NCBI GenBank assembly: GCA_028015205.1
Contig: CM051517.1
Span: forward strand, 44,093,135-44,157,134
From: Mytilisepta virgata
Lineage: Eukaryota; Mollusca; Bivalvia; Mytilida; Mytilidae
Reading direction: 5' to 3'
DNA: 64,000 nucleotides
Below are positions 1 through 12,422 of this stretch, one piece after another. A program made the position numbers and the translations under genes. The notes below the pieces were generated by a model. It saw nothing but the letters and a program-made list of their open reading frames with translations. It did not search any database and was not told the DNA's origin. Every line of letters begins with the position of its first letter. Position 1 is the stretch's first letter.

Positions 1-108
1 TGGGGTGTAGGAATTTGCCAGATATATTTTTTGATGCAGTGATTATTTAAATGGTATGCAGATATGAAGTATTCATGACCAATTTATTCATTTTTGATTT
101 TTTTTCAG

Positions 109-3100
109 ACAAAAATAAATAATAGTGTCAGTCAGTCAAATGGATTCCAGACTTCACAGTCCCAGAAAAAAGCTTTTGAGTTACAGAAGAAAATAAGTAT
201 GTTTAGAAAACAAATATCTGTAAATTGAGTTTATGTCTAAAACAATAGGTTTGATTATAACATGTATATTGTATATTAAACTTTTTGCTTATATAATTAC
301 CTGTCCTGGTACATGTATTTGTCTCTCACCCCAAGATAACATTTACTTTAGGAATTTGTGTTAAAACATGTAAATAGGGAAACAGTTAAGTTCCTATTAG
401 TTATTTTAATACATTTGTGTGTAAAGCATATGATACCAAGTATCACCATGACCTATTTAAACGTGGAGGCCCGTCATTCTCAAATTTTCAGCGTCACCCT
501 TAAGTTAAATATTTCATCACCACAACTCATTCTCAACAATAGCGATTTTGTTTGTATACAGAATGGGAAAAGAAAGTAAAAGTTTTGTTAGTAAGCTCAT
601 ACATTCCAAGAGATCGATCAAATCTGAGACAACTGAAAACAAAATGCAATCTAAATCAATCACATGTTTTTTCTTCCAGTAGAACAATGGATCTGTGTGA
701 ATATGTAGTACTTATGGTAATAAACTGAGAATGATTCCAAATGGGATAGGAATGAAAAATCCTTAACAATTAGACAAGATCACATATACAGTACATTTGT
801 ATTTTGATGTTAAGAACGTATCAATGATGCACAAAACGCAATGTCTAGCATGAATTTATGTAAATGATTATATAACTTTAATACCATTTTGGCATTAAAG
901 AAAACTGCAAATTGATTTCTATAACATGAGATTCCTCCTGGTACACTTGCATCTGATTCAGTCAGGTGGAAGTCTTTGATGATCTAAGAATTCCACTTGA
1001 ATGGTGTCTATTGTGTATAGTATGAGCATGACAATTTGTCAAAGCAACAGGTTGGAGGAAAAACATTTACATTTTTTTGTACTTTAACCAGTTAGGCAAT
1101 TTATTGATGAATAAGAAAGCCCCAGACTGCTGAATGTATATGTGAATATGTTAACTTAGTGCATCTTAAGTTTTTTATGGGCCAGAGTAAAATTTATTGG
1201 ATTTTTTTGTTATTTCAAACTTTGAGCCGAATAATGAGAAGATAAAATGAGTTTGACTGACACTGTTCAATTTTCCTCCACCTATGAATTTTTTCTGCAC
1301 TGATCCCCAGATACGTTATACAAGCATGGTGTTTGTCATATATGAATGCACAATAAATCCTAGAATATAAACTGAACAATAAAAGATTGATACAGAGTCC
1401 CAGATAATTTTTTGTTATCAGGGGGTACATACTTCCAGGTTTTTAGGACAGATGAGTATTTTACCTCCAAACAGCAGGATCAAAGGGGTAAAATGAAAAA
1501 CAAAAGAATAATATGCATCTTGCATATTAGCAAATTGAATTATTAGTATTTAGTCATAATGACTCCTTTTTCACCTACATAATAATTCTGTTTTTTTTAG
1601 CACCATGTCCTGCCAATGCCAACTACTGAAGACATGTTGTATTTTGGGTACTGTTAAGGGGCAGACACAAGCACGTTTTGTCAAAAGAATAACTTTCCTG
1701 CCTAATGACATATGAAAATATCTAAGCAATGACACTCTTATTGCCCAAACCTGTGCATAGTTGTTTCAGACTTAGCGTAACTTTGAAGACCAGGAAATAT
1801 ATTTCTTATGCGTATCTGCCATTTTTTAATGCATAAATGATGCTGATACGCACGTTATCTGGGGCTCTGTTGATATATGTATACTACATGTAAAACCAAT
1901 ATACATAAATTGAGCTTGACTGTAATAAAATACATGTATCAATACATTTGTACAAATAAAAGCCAAGCATTTTTACTGATATACTTTGAATTTTAGACAA
2001 TAAAGTTTATGACAGTACCTGCCCTCCTCTGCCTCCAGCATATAAGTACCCAGCTTTGAATGAATTTGTTTCTTTTTTGAAAGATTTCAGATGGATTTTG
2101 TATGATTGTATGTGACTAAAAAAATGGAAAATATTTATTTCCTTTCCTATGATTTGTCAGTAATTTTGCAATAAACAAATAAAAAGTTATTTTTAAAACA
2201 CACAAAGAATAAAATTTTAAATTTCGACAGATGACTATTCAGTCAAAAGGGAGGGGGTCATTAATCATTTAATTTTTTTTACCGGTATATAGATATGAAA
2301 GGTCTTATAGATTTGTTTATTAGTTTTTAATAACAGCTCGAATAGATATAGTATAGCAGGGTATTAAGGGTAACATCTACTCAGATAAAATTCAGTCATG
2401 TGTCATACTACAAATGTAGTTCTGATACAGAGAGTCAAGTGCAAAAACATGAAACAAAGGACAGAATTTCCAAATGTAACCTGTGAAAATATGACCTTTT
2501 TGCAATTGTCAAAAAACAACCAGAACAGTTTAAGATAAATTGGTTCAATTTCATTTATTTACAAACAGGTTACCAAAAATGTTGCCATAGATTAAGACCT
2601 ATCGGACTGCTTTTTCAATTAACAGTTATGATTAATATTTACAATATATGGAGTTTCTTATATAATAAGGTAAAATAAAATTATGAATAGCCGTTTAGAT
2701 CAGTTCGATGAATGTACTATATAAATGATCTTCCATGTACATTATTAGGACAAGTAACAAATTATATATTACTTTTATTTCAGACAAGCATAAAGAAAAA
2801 GCAGCCAACAAAAGTAGAGTTGTAAATCAACAACCAAAGAAATATATGTTAACTAGGAATAGGTATGACTGTTATTTATATATAATGTTAGTGTCATTGT
2901 AGTTAAATGTTTATTCAGGGAGACTAAATCAAAGGGAAGTAAATCTTTCTACTAAGAGTTACAAAAATACCAAACATCTATTGTATAATCATGATCGTGG
3001 TAAAGAGTCTTATGAACAAAAATAAAAATTTTTAAATTTAAATTCATGTCAGAATGAATATATAGTTCAATAACATGATAAAAAAAAAATCTTATCATCC

Positions 3101-6100
3101 TTTTATTCAAAATTAACTAGACTGTAAGAATTATTTTTTCGTTATTAGAAAATTCAAAGTTTTTAGTAAAACAATGTTAAAAGACACAAAAAATCTACAT
3201 GTTGTATCCTCTGAAATGAGCATGAGCTTTGCAATATTGAATATTTGTTCATGGCTGTAACTGATACCTCTGCTGGTATTTGGTTGAATGATTAAAACAT
3301 TCTGTAAACCAATGCACAATTTTAAACTATTATCCGCAAACGATAGTAGAGGCATTTTGTTTTTCCAGCCGTCCGTCCGCCCCGAATCAGGTTAAAGTTT
3401 TTGGTGAAGGTTGTTTAGGGTGAAGTTGTACTCACATCAACTTGAAACTTAGTACACATGTTCCTTATAATGTGGTCTTTCTAATTTGCCTGCCAAATTA
3501 GGGTTTTGACCCCATTTTCATGGTTCAGTGAACATAGAAATAATATAGTGTAAACAGTACATTCTCAGATTAAAGTTTTTGGTAAATGTAGTTTTTGGTG
3601 AAGTTGTAGTCACATTAATGTGAAACTTAGCAAACATGTTCCTTACAATGTGTTCCTTCGAATTTGCATTCCAAAATAGGGCTTTGACCCCCATTTTCAT
3701 GGTTCAGTGAACATTAGATAGTGTAGAAACAGTACATTCTCAGGTTAAAGTTTTTGGTGAAGGTAGCTTAGGGTGATGTTGTAGTCACATCAACTTGAAA
3801 CTTAGCACACATGTTCCTTACAATGTGGTGTTTTTAATTTGCATTCCAAAATAGGGTTTTGACTCCATTTTCATGGTTCAGTGAACATATGATAGTATGA
3901 AAAAAATACATTCTCAGGTTAAAGTTTTTGGTGAAGGTAGTTTAGGATAAAGTTGTAGTCAAATCAGCTTAGTACATATGTTCATTATTATGTGACCTGT
4001 CTCAATTGCATGTCAAATCAGGGTTTTGTGGACACATATTCTTGTTTTTAAAACTTGTGATAATATTAATATATGAACGACACATATTCATGAATGTCTG
4101 AGTGAATTATTAGTGTGGTTTGGTCATGAGTTGTAAATTTCTGATATTTCAATTTCTAATTAGTTAAATGATGTAGGTGAAAACTATTGATACATCACTT
4201 CTAGAATGAAAATTGTCTTTTATTTCACATGGGAATAATCAGATTTTCATTCATAAAAAAAATCATGGTATCTGTCAATATTATAAAAATATCCCCAGTA
4301 GCAGAAAGTCAGAAAACTGATATTTTGCCAGGATAAAATACTTTAAACATTTATTTTTAAATGTATAGGAACTCACATGTTTTGCAGATTAAATGTACCT
4401 AGTAAACAAGACATTATATCTCAGAGCTCAGACAATCAACCACTCGTTGCAATAATGTCCGATGACAGGTATGTACAAAATAAATGTACCATAATGTCTA
4501 ATGAAAGGTACAATGTAAATGAAGAAGTTTGCAGTAATAAACATTATTTTATAGAAACATAATATTCCATGTTGAACGTAATCAAAATTTAGTGTGCAAT
4601 ATTGCTTTAAAAATTGACGTCATTGATGTAGAAAATAGACTTATTTGACATTTAAAAGATCTTACTGTACAATAAAAGGGTTATTGCATGAGTATTGGGG
4701 AATAATGTCCCTTGAAAAATATTATTGTCTCGCCTGCGACGAAAGTCGCTGGAAGCGAGACATAGGTATAGCAATCCGGCGGCGACGGCGAAGGCGACGG
4801 CGACGGCGTTAACTTTTTGTAAAACCTTAATAACTTTTAAAGTATAATACTTACAATGTTCATCTTTGGTCCACAGGTGCATGAAGTGATGACCTTTTCA
4901 GCAGCACATTTTTAGATGACCTTGACCTTTTTTTCATGGTTCAATACCCACATAAACATTGCGACATAGTTTTACATTCAAATCCTTTTCTCAGAAACTA
5001 TAATACCTAGAGTTATTATATTTGGTCTACAGTGAGATCTATATGGGTACATGCCAGTCTGACACCTGTCATTTGTCCTTGACCTCAATTGCACGGTTCA
5101 GTGAACTTCGAAAATCTGCGACATAGTTTTACATTCAAGTCCCTTTCTTAGTAACTGTAATGTTTAGAGTCATCATATTTGGTATATAGTAAGATCTATA
5201 TGGGTACATGGGAGTCTGACACCTGTCATGTGTCCTTGACCTCAATTTCACAGCTCAGTGACTTTGTCAATTTTTTCTTCTAAAGTCCATTTTTCTGCAA
5301 CTACAATGAATAGACTCATCATACATGGCTTATAGCAAGATCTGTATGGGTACATGCCAGTCTGACACCTTTCATGTGCCCTTGACCTCAATTTCATGGT
5401 TCAGTGACTTTGTCAATTTTTTCCTCAAAAGTTTATATTTAGATTTTACTGTGAATTGTCTTCTACCTTATCGATCTTACAATACCTGTTGTAAAAATAG
5501 ATTAGCAATCTGATTAGATTACAGGTGAAATTTAAATGACCAATTTGGTTTACCTTGCCATACAAACTGAAAAGAATACCAAGACCCTTTTCAGGCAAGA
5601 CATATTAGTATATACAATAGAATTTTTAGACAATTCATAGGGACTTTTGATTAGTTGATGACCAGACAAAAGCAAACCATGAACAATTTTTTCAACCTAT
5701 GTTGTAGTAAAGCTATATCAAGTTGGTCATTTAAATTACACCAGTAGCCTATTCAAATTCCCAGATTAGTCAGACAATAGCAATTGATAGACCGGTATGG
5801 TTCTTGGCAATGCACAGTAAGATTTTAAAAATATTGTTTTAAGCAATTATGACAATATACTATAGCTATAGAAGTTACTGTATTATTGGTCATATAAGCT
5901 TTAGGATAAAGCGTGGACAGGGGATATATATATGCCTTTTGTCCTTGACCTCAATTCACGGTCCAGTGACCATATTAAGGTTTTTTGATGAGGTCAGTTT
6001 CTGACATATGGCTTTTGTCCTTGACCTCAATTAATTAATTGCTCAAGTAATCACATAACAGCTTTCGCATGTCTGTTTCAAATGTACCATAATGGTAGGC

Positions 6101-6679
6101 AAATGATAGCATGGTCTTTGATAGTGCATGTTATTCTGGGTCAAGCGCGGACAGGCGAGACATCTTTTAGGGTCCACACTTGTATTGCACTCTCAAGCTT
6201 GTGCAATATAATATCTTCCTTGAGACATTATTCCTCAATATTTATGCAATAGCCTTGTAATATATAGGAAAATGAATAGATCAAATAATAAATGTACAAT
6301 GAAGTTAAGTGATTAATAGAACAGTTAAGAAGTATGTAATGTATTGTGTAGTTAAGGAGTATGTTTAGTCTGGCTATAGTTTTGTCGGATGTAGCTTTCT
6401 GACTTCTGCGGATGACTTGTTCTCCTACCAGCAGCAACAATGCTTTGAACTTTGCACATACTTAACATGTACTATTGTGCTTTCAGTGATGATGATGATT
6501 TTGAATCGCCTATGTTTGGAAAAGCTGCAACAAAAGAAATAGCACAACAACTGATTAAGGATGGCTATAATTTGGATCTGGAACCTGACGACGAAGATCT
6601 AGACTTGATACCACCTCGGCCGTTAAATGAACGATGTATATGTTGTCCCAATTATACCGGATCATGTGTAATGCAATGA
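109..6679 (+). CDS. FAM219: FAM219-family protein, last four coding exons (5' partial)
   Basis: Exons 109-196, 2784-2862, 4388-4468 and 6487-6679 join in frame (phases 1, 2, 2) through GT-AG introns to give 146 residues and a TGA stop at 6677-6679. Landmarks are VNQQPKK in exon 2, DNQPLVAIMSDD at the exon 3/4 junction, then an acidic run, QLIKDGYNLD and DEDLDLIPPRP, ending in a Cys-rich tail (CICC, SCVMQ). From my knowledge of the family this order matches human FAM219A/B (VNQQPKK, KPLVALD, SDDDF, QLLKDGYRLD, DEDLDLIPPK, C-terminal Cys cluster). The family is small, mostly disordered and of unknown biochemical role; the terminal cysteines could be lipidated, which is inference. The start codon and N-terminal residues lie left of base 1. 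No membrane segment or signal peptide is visible. The A and B paralogues cannot be told apart. Confidence 0.85.
197..2783 (+). other. FAM219 intron (first visible)
   Basis: The donor is GTATGT at 197 and the acceptor is TTTATTTCAG ending at 2783. The sequence is A+T-rich and apart from scattered homopolymers I see no repeat family, RNA gene or coding signal in it. Confidence 0.7.
2863..4387 (+). other. FAM219 intron with a tandem repeat
   Basis: The donor is GTATGA at 2863 and the acceptor is TGTTTTGCAG ending at 4387. Its middle holds the 175-bp tandem array listed separately; the flanking parts show nothing recognisable. Confidence 0.7.
3392..4030. repeat. Tandem array of about 175-bp units, four copies
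   Basis: The phrase TTAAAGTTTTTGGT recurs at 3392, 3570, 3745 and 3919, a period of 174-178 bp; the last copy is partial. Each unit also carries CTTGAAACTTAG, CATGTTCCTTA and CATGGTTCAGTGAACAT. The array is preceded by CGTCCGTCCG, a start also seen in the AGCTCACC-type elements further right, so it is probably the inner part of a related interspersed element. Copies differ by point changes and small indels, so it is not recent. Confidence 0.85.
4679..6251. mobile_element. Outer inverted-repeat element, split by a second element
   Basis: The left end (from 4679, GGTTATTGCATGAGTATTGG then GGAATAATGTC) pairs with the reverse complement of the right end (to 6251, GGCTATTGCATAAATATTGA then GGAATAATGTC). 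The arms are about 45 bp and imperfect. No transposase is visible, so it is a non-autonomous DNA element. Nearly all its interior is the TGTCTCGCCTG-bounded element listed next, which makes this a nested insertion within the FAM219 intron. No clean target duplication was found. Confidence 0.65.
4726..6162. mobile_element. TGTCTCGCCTG/CAGGCGAGACA element with inner tandem monomers
   Basis: Perfect 11-bp inverted ends, TGTCTCGCCTG at 4726-4736 and CAGGCGAGACA at 6152-6162, bound it. Just inside the left end is a C+G-rich GGCGACGGCGAAGGCGACGG stretch. The interior repeats a unit of roughly 150 bp containing TTACATTCAAGTCC, ATATGGGTACATG, CAGTCTGACACCT and CCTTGACCTCAATT, with decay towards the right. 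The architecture (short inverted ends, a G+C-rich lead, inner tandem monomers) parallels the AGCTCACC-type elements in this window, which suggests related amplification. There is no coding capacity. Confidence 0.75.
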
Positions 6680-7165
6680 TTTATATTATGTCAAAAATGA
6701 CACCAAAAACGTCTTTAATTTTTCTTTGTTACTACAACTCATATATTAGATGATTTATATTACTATTCGACTTATTTGTAAGAATAGGATATGAAAAAAA
6801 AAGTTTTCTGTCTGCTAGTTTTGCATTAAATAATTATGTATGATGGGGTCCTTACTATTATGTAAATTGGTTATCATGTATAAGAAATTATCTACATGTG
6901 TCATCTACTTCTTTATTGTTTAAGTTATGAAACCGCTTTTCATTAAATGTTTTGTTAAATATACAAATACTAGTTGTTTTTACGAGGGGGGGGGGATATA
7001 TATATATACTCAAAATAACAGGATTGATAATAATTATGTTCTGATTTATTAGATTATGTCTAAAATCAAGGCAAATCGAACGAAGGGGAGACAATTCCAA
7101 CAGTTCTACATGGGATAACTCCTGTCTGTGGTAAAATCATGTTTTCTTATAAATTTTATTCATCT
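6680..7165 (+). other. Presumed FAM219 3' UTR
   Basis: This follows the FAM219 stop codon. ATTAAA at about 6825 is a possible polyadenylation signal, but the true transcript end cannot be fixed from sequence. It has a G run (about 6986-6994) followed by a short TA run near 7000. Confidence 0.4.
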
Positions 7166-7837
7166 GGGGCCAGGTTTTCGAAGATATCTTAGGACTACGA
7201 CATATCGTAAGATGGTCTTACGACGTGTCGCAGTCATAAAATGTGTTTTCGAAAGGGTCGCAACTTGTGACATGTCACAAAATTTGTCACAAAGTTACAA
7301 CACCAAAGAAGGTGTTGTAAGATGGTCTTATAATGATCATATATGTATAGAAGCACGAATAATTCGTTAAGCGGGAATTTGAATGTTCGAACCCTAGGTA
7401 TTTCTTATTCATATTAAAATAGAGTAGACCGATAAACTTTTACAATGGTTTTATTGATCCATGTTAATAGATTGTCACATTCCATAATTGATTTACATGT
7501 ACACGCATGTTACACATGTACAGTAAACGTATATGCATCAATCATTTTTAAAAGGCTATTAAAATAAATTAAAAGTTATTTTTTATTTATTTTTTCTTCT
7601 TTTAGTTACATGTACTTTTTTAAAATTAAATTGCATACTTTGTTAAATCATTTAAACTTTCATTATTTGTCATTACTGACTTGCGATGGTCATACGATTG
7701 TTGTAACTATGATTGTCGTAGGATACCTTTGTTTTACATCATACGATAGGTCGTAAGACCATCATAACTTAGTCGCAAATAATGTCATAAGATATGTCTT
7801 ACGATCAATCTTACGATACTTTCGAAAACCTGGCCCC
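7166..7837. mobile_element. MITE with GGGGCCAGGTTTTCGAA inverted ends
   Basis: The 17-bp end GGGGCCAGGTTTTCGAA (7166-7182) is exactly complementary to TTCGAAAACCTGGCCCC (7821-7837). Subterminal inverted motifs of the type CGTAAGA/TCTTACG recur near both ends. The 672-bp body has no transposase. TATTCA lies beside both ends, offset by a base, and may be a damaged target duplication. The superfamily is not assigned. Confidence 0.8.
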
Positions 7838-7956
7838 TGTATTCAACTTCTTTTTGGCAAGTATTGCAATTGTTATGACTTTAATTTAATAAAGTTAATC
7901 TACGTAGGGGGAAAGTCAACATCAAAGTTGCAAGTCCTCTTTAACCAGTTGTTTGA

Positions 7957-8051
7957 TGAGAGCAGTGTCATAATAGGACACACTCAAATCTTAGTGGGAA
8001 AAAGATGAGGGCAGTGTCATAATAGGACACTCAAATTTATTGGGAAAAAGA
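7957..8051. repeat. Two-copy tandem duplication of about 48 bp
   Basis: GCAGTGTCATAATAGGACAC recurs about 48 bp apart, each copy followed by ACTCAAAT and GTGGGAAAAAGA or TTGGGAAAAAGA. It is a short local duplication, probably slippage. Confidence 0.8.
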
Positions 8052-10291
8052 TTTTGTTATTATGATGAATTATATTTTCATATTTATTTCATTCACATTC
8101 CATTTTTTTGCCTAATTTTTTTTTGCTTGTCATATTTATGTAAATTCAGAAATTAATTTGATGTTGTTATAAAAAAAATTTGAGAGGGTATGTAGTTTAA
8201 TTTCCATAGTAATATTATATTACAGCATTTACAAAAAATTGCATAAACAACACTTGTATTATTGCTGAATTCTTGCAAAACGAAATTTATGCAATAATTT
8301 CTGAATTTACAGTAATGTGGTATATATTACAGTATTGTTGTAATTTTGCAAGTTTATAGGAAATGTTCATTTTTTAAGTAAGCCTGCTTGTGTAAGATAT
8401 ATAATAAGATATTTCTTGCTACCAGTTTATCAAATTTAAAAACCTGTACCCAAGTTCTGTGAATTGTTGTACTATGGCATCATTCTCTAATGTTTTATAC
8501 AGATGGAAAGATGAATCATAGTCCTGCTGTTCTGTGTGAAACAGGGAACTCTCAGTACTTTTTCTGTTTCATGTAACATTAATTTGTTTAATTTCTGTAT
8601 GTTGATGCTCCTTAAACTATGTTTTCTCTGTTTTGCAATACCTTTAATGGTATTATTTGATTTACATGCTGTAATGTCAGAAATTGTGTGATAACTTTAA
8701 AATATTCCAATCAAGTACTAATGTATTTCTACTGTGATAATTTCTTGATCTTCAGAAATCCCTACCAGAAAGGTTAATTTATATATAATCTTGAGCAATC
8801 CATTACATAATATACATGTAATGTTATTATTTGTTTTTTACATGTTGTATATATATCTATAGAATTATTTTGCCTTTTGTCATATATTTTGATTTATGAA
8901 TAAGAGTTATTCCTCTTTAAATGTAGAATTAGTCACTTATTCCACACTATGCCCAGATTTTTTTGCATGGATTTACTTTACTGTATAGTTTATAGATTTA
9001 AAAAAGCAATTTTGATTTTTTTGAATTTTTTTACAATTATGTTATTGGACTTTGTCACTTTTGGTTAAGTTTTGTCCTTAAGTTCAAAATTGTTCTTTTT
9101 ACAGCATGGAGGACTTTTGCTCATAATTGTGTTCAGTCAGCATAATAATTAGAAAAGTATTTTAATTTTGATTTTGCAATATTAACAATATCCAGGTGGA
9201 ATATTTGATATTAGTATGGTGCTTCTGGGTGTGTAAAAATTTATAGTAATAAGGTGCTTCCATTTTAAGGACAGGTATATACAAATCAAATACTAATAAA
9301 TGTATTATTAACTGGATGTTTAAAAGAAAGAAATCTGGTTATAGGTTAGACAATATATGGTGGTTGGCTCTAAACAAAGATGAAAGAAAATCGTGTTTTT
9401 CTGTCAGTCAGATAGCTTCTTGTTTCATATATTTAAATTTATTGTCAGAAGTAATATTGAAAATGGGCAGTAATGTGCCTTAACAGGATGCAAAAATAAT
9501 CCATTAAGAAGATTATAATTGTATCAGCATTTCATTTTAACTTAATGCCTTCTTCAGCCAATCTTAAGGCTATAGACAATAGCTTAAAATCACAGTTTTG
9601 TATTCTGATGATAAAGAATATTATTTCCAATATAATTAAAATTAATAAAATGAATTCTGAGTAAAGTAAATTTCACTATAAAGTTGACATAAAGCCTATG
9701 GTTTTAATATTAATGCAATACTGTGCCATCTGCACACGTTGGCTTTAATAAAAAATAATCACTCAATTTACTTTCCTTGTAGTAATCTCACCATATGTTA
9801 ATTAGATCTGTTAAATGAAAATCTTTTATTGAGATTTGGCTGGTATATATTTGACATTTTCTCTTGAAACAATCTTTGTCTTTGTTTCTAACTAACATTT
9901 TGTATGTACATTGTATTAAGTAAGGAATTAATTTGGTTGTGTTTGTTACAATAAGATAGCTTTTGACAGTTTTAATTAAGTCATATATCTTTAAAATCAA
10001 AGACCATAGGATTTAAATATTGTTATACTATAGTATTTTTGTCTCAGTACAAATGTATAAAAATATGAAAAGGGTATAAATAAAATTGCAATATTCCATT
10101 TATACAATCATGTTACCAATATAAAGGTGCAATTATAATATACGCATTATATATTAATCATATTTTTAGTTATATGTATGATAGAGTTTTGACTGATATT
10201 GTAGAAAGAAATTTGAATTATTTTAGATTTATTGTTTTAAGATTTCAGTACATATATACACAAGTTTTTTTTACTGTTAGAAATCCTTTTC
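8052..10291. other. A+T-rich stretch, possible long 3' UTR or intergenic
   Basis: I see no gene, RNA or clear repeat. The sequence is long T/A-rich single-copy-looking DNA with several AATAAA/ATTAAA words, so it could be extended FAM219 3' UTR or simply intergenic. Confidence 0.35.
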
Positions 10292-10964
10292 TTAGCTCAC
10301 CTGGCCCAAAGAACCATGTGAGCTATTGCCATCACTTGGCGTCTTGTCGTAAACTATCCTTTAGAGATCTTCTCCTCTGAAATCACTTGGCCAATTGGAA
10401 CAAAACTGGCAGAAATGTTCCTTGGTTGGTCCTCTTTCAGAATTGTGTCTGATGACCCAGCCCGTCATCCAAGTTGGCCGCCATAGCCAAACATAGTTTA
10501 ACATAGGACCCTATGCAAAATTTACTTAAAGATCTTGTCTGAAACCACTTGGACAATTGTAACAAAATTTAGCAGCAATGGTCCTTAGGTGGTCCTCTTT
10601 GAGAACTATATCCGACGACCCAGCTCGTGATCCAAGATGGCCACCAGAGCCGAACATAGTTTAACATAGGATCCTATGAGGAATTTAATTAAAGATCTTC
10701 TTGTCTGTAACAAGTTGGCCAATTAGAACAAAACTTAGCAGCAATGGTCCTTAGGTGCTCTTCTTTCAGAATTACATCCGATAACCACATCCTCCATCCA
10801 AGATGGCTGCCAGAGCCGAACATAGTTTAACCTAGGACCTAAGTGGACAAATCACTGAAAGATCTTCTTGTTTGAAACCAGTGAACCAGTTGGAACTTGA
10901 CAGGTTGCCAGTAAAGATGGACATAGTCCAGGTGAGCGATACAGGCTCCTGGGAGCCTCTAGTT
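10292..10964. mobile_element. AGCTCACCTGG-family element, full-length copy
   Basis: It starts TTAGCTCACCTGGCCCAAAG then CCATGTGAGCTATTGCCATC and ends CCAGGTGAGCGATACAGGCT then GGAGCCTCTAGTT. The ends are short inverted repeats (AGCTCACCTGG / CCAGGTGAGC). Inside are about four monomers of some 165 bp, each with a TTGTCTGAAACCA-like start, CAGCAATGGTCCTTAG, TCCGAYGACCCAG and CCAAGATGGCC. Other copies lie at 12423-14294, 43801-44628 and, inverted and truncated, 47280-47526. No protein is encoded. The monomer-filled design resembles Helitron-related repeats described in bivalves, but that link is only inference. Confidence 0.8.
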
Positions 10965-12422
10965 GTTATTCTTTTATTAAGTTTATTTGCTTTTGTTGAA
11001 TCCTAAGAAAGACAAAAAGGAAATAAGAGCTTATAAAGTTTGTAATCATTCTACTTAGTTCTCAAATTGCTGCAAATAAAATTAGAAATATCATTCTCAA
11101 GTGTTCTTGTAAGTAAATATTAAATACAACATTGGGTGATTTTGAATCCTTAGAACATTAGTTCTGCTGTTGATAACCTTGGAGTTACAAAAAGAATCAG
11201 ACCGAAAAAATTAATACACTTGAAATTATTAAAAATGCCAAAACCTATTTCAAATTTTGTAAAACAATTATTTGCAATAAATTTCTTTTAAATATTTGGT
11301 TCAACCCTGGGATATAAAACCTAATTTAAGAAAAATGTCACAAAAGTATTTGTGGGATTCAGTGAAAAACACCTGTTAGTTATCTCCCACATCCAAGTTT
11401 TCTTGAGGATATAATAGATTAGCCTATCTTTAGCCCTTAGGACTAAAGGGAGATAATTACAATTATCTGATTTTGTTAACTTGGTTATGGGAGATAAATG
11501 ACTTATGTTTCTGATGATGGCTTGCATGGTTGCCGTTATATGTTTATTGGTCCTATTGATCCTAAATAGTAATTAAATGATATGAAATTAAAAAAAATTC
11601 AGATGAAATGGAACATTGCTACTAAAAATAAATTTATAAAATTGAAATTTAGAGTTTATGATTGCATAAAAATAGTTCCATTTAAATGATACTTATTTGC
11701 ACTGATATAAAAGCATAATGGAAATTGGCAAAGGGTGCTAAAAAAAAAATTGGAAATATCATGTTTTAGATTTTTTGCATGTACTAAGGTAATATACAGT
11801 ATTTGGCAAAAGTTCAGATAAATATTCTTTTTGCATACTGCTACTTTTATTACTATACAAAATAAGAAGTTTTCCATCTTTTTTGTATAGGGCAACATTA
11901 TAGGAAAGATAAATCTAAAAAGTTTCTTTCTGTACATACAATGAGAGTTGAAAAACTTAAAAATTCACAGGATTATATATTGTTATTATTTTTTAATGAT
12001 AAAAGTTTTCTTTTTTTTGGAAAAAGTAGTCATATCCTTTCTATTTTCTGAGACCATTAATTTATTACATACATTTTTTGCATAACCTTACAGATATATT
12101 GTTTCTGATCTTGTTTTAGGTTTATAATGATTCAATACAAATAAAGTAATCATTGAAAACTAACGTTCCTTTTGTTGTCGCAGTGAATTAGTACCACTGC
12201 AATAGATTTTATGCCTGATATTGTCACGCCCTGTTATCTCTGATTCTTAACAATTGGTTATGGTTAAATTTTACAATATTCAGAGCATATTTTGCAGCTA
12301 TATTTGTATGTAATTAACTAGAATTAAACACATGAAGGAAACACCAAATCACATTCCTGGAATTTTTGAAGTAAAGCAAAATGATGTGAAAATTTAACAT
12401 TATCAATTGTTACTATAGATAT
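10965..12422. other. Intergenic, nothing recognised
   Basis: A+T-rich sequence with no coding, RNA or repeat signal that I can support. Confidence 0.5.

Noticed and set aside
3518..3700. Short frames in the 175-bp array
   Set aside because: They follow the tandem repeat and are not preserved between copies.
4652..4882. Minus-strand frame rich in Ala/Val
   Set aside because: It is the GGCGACGGCGAAGG simple stretch at the head of a mobile element.
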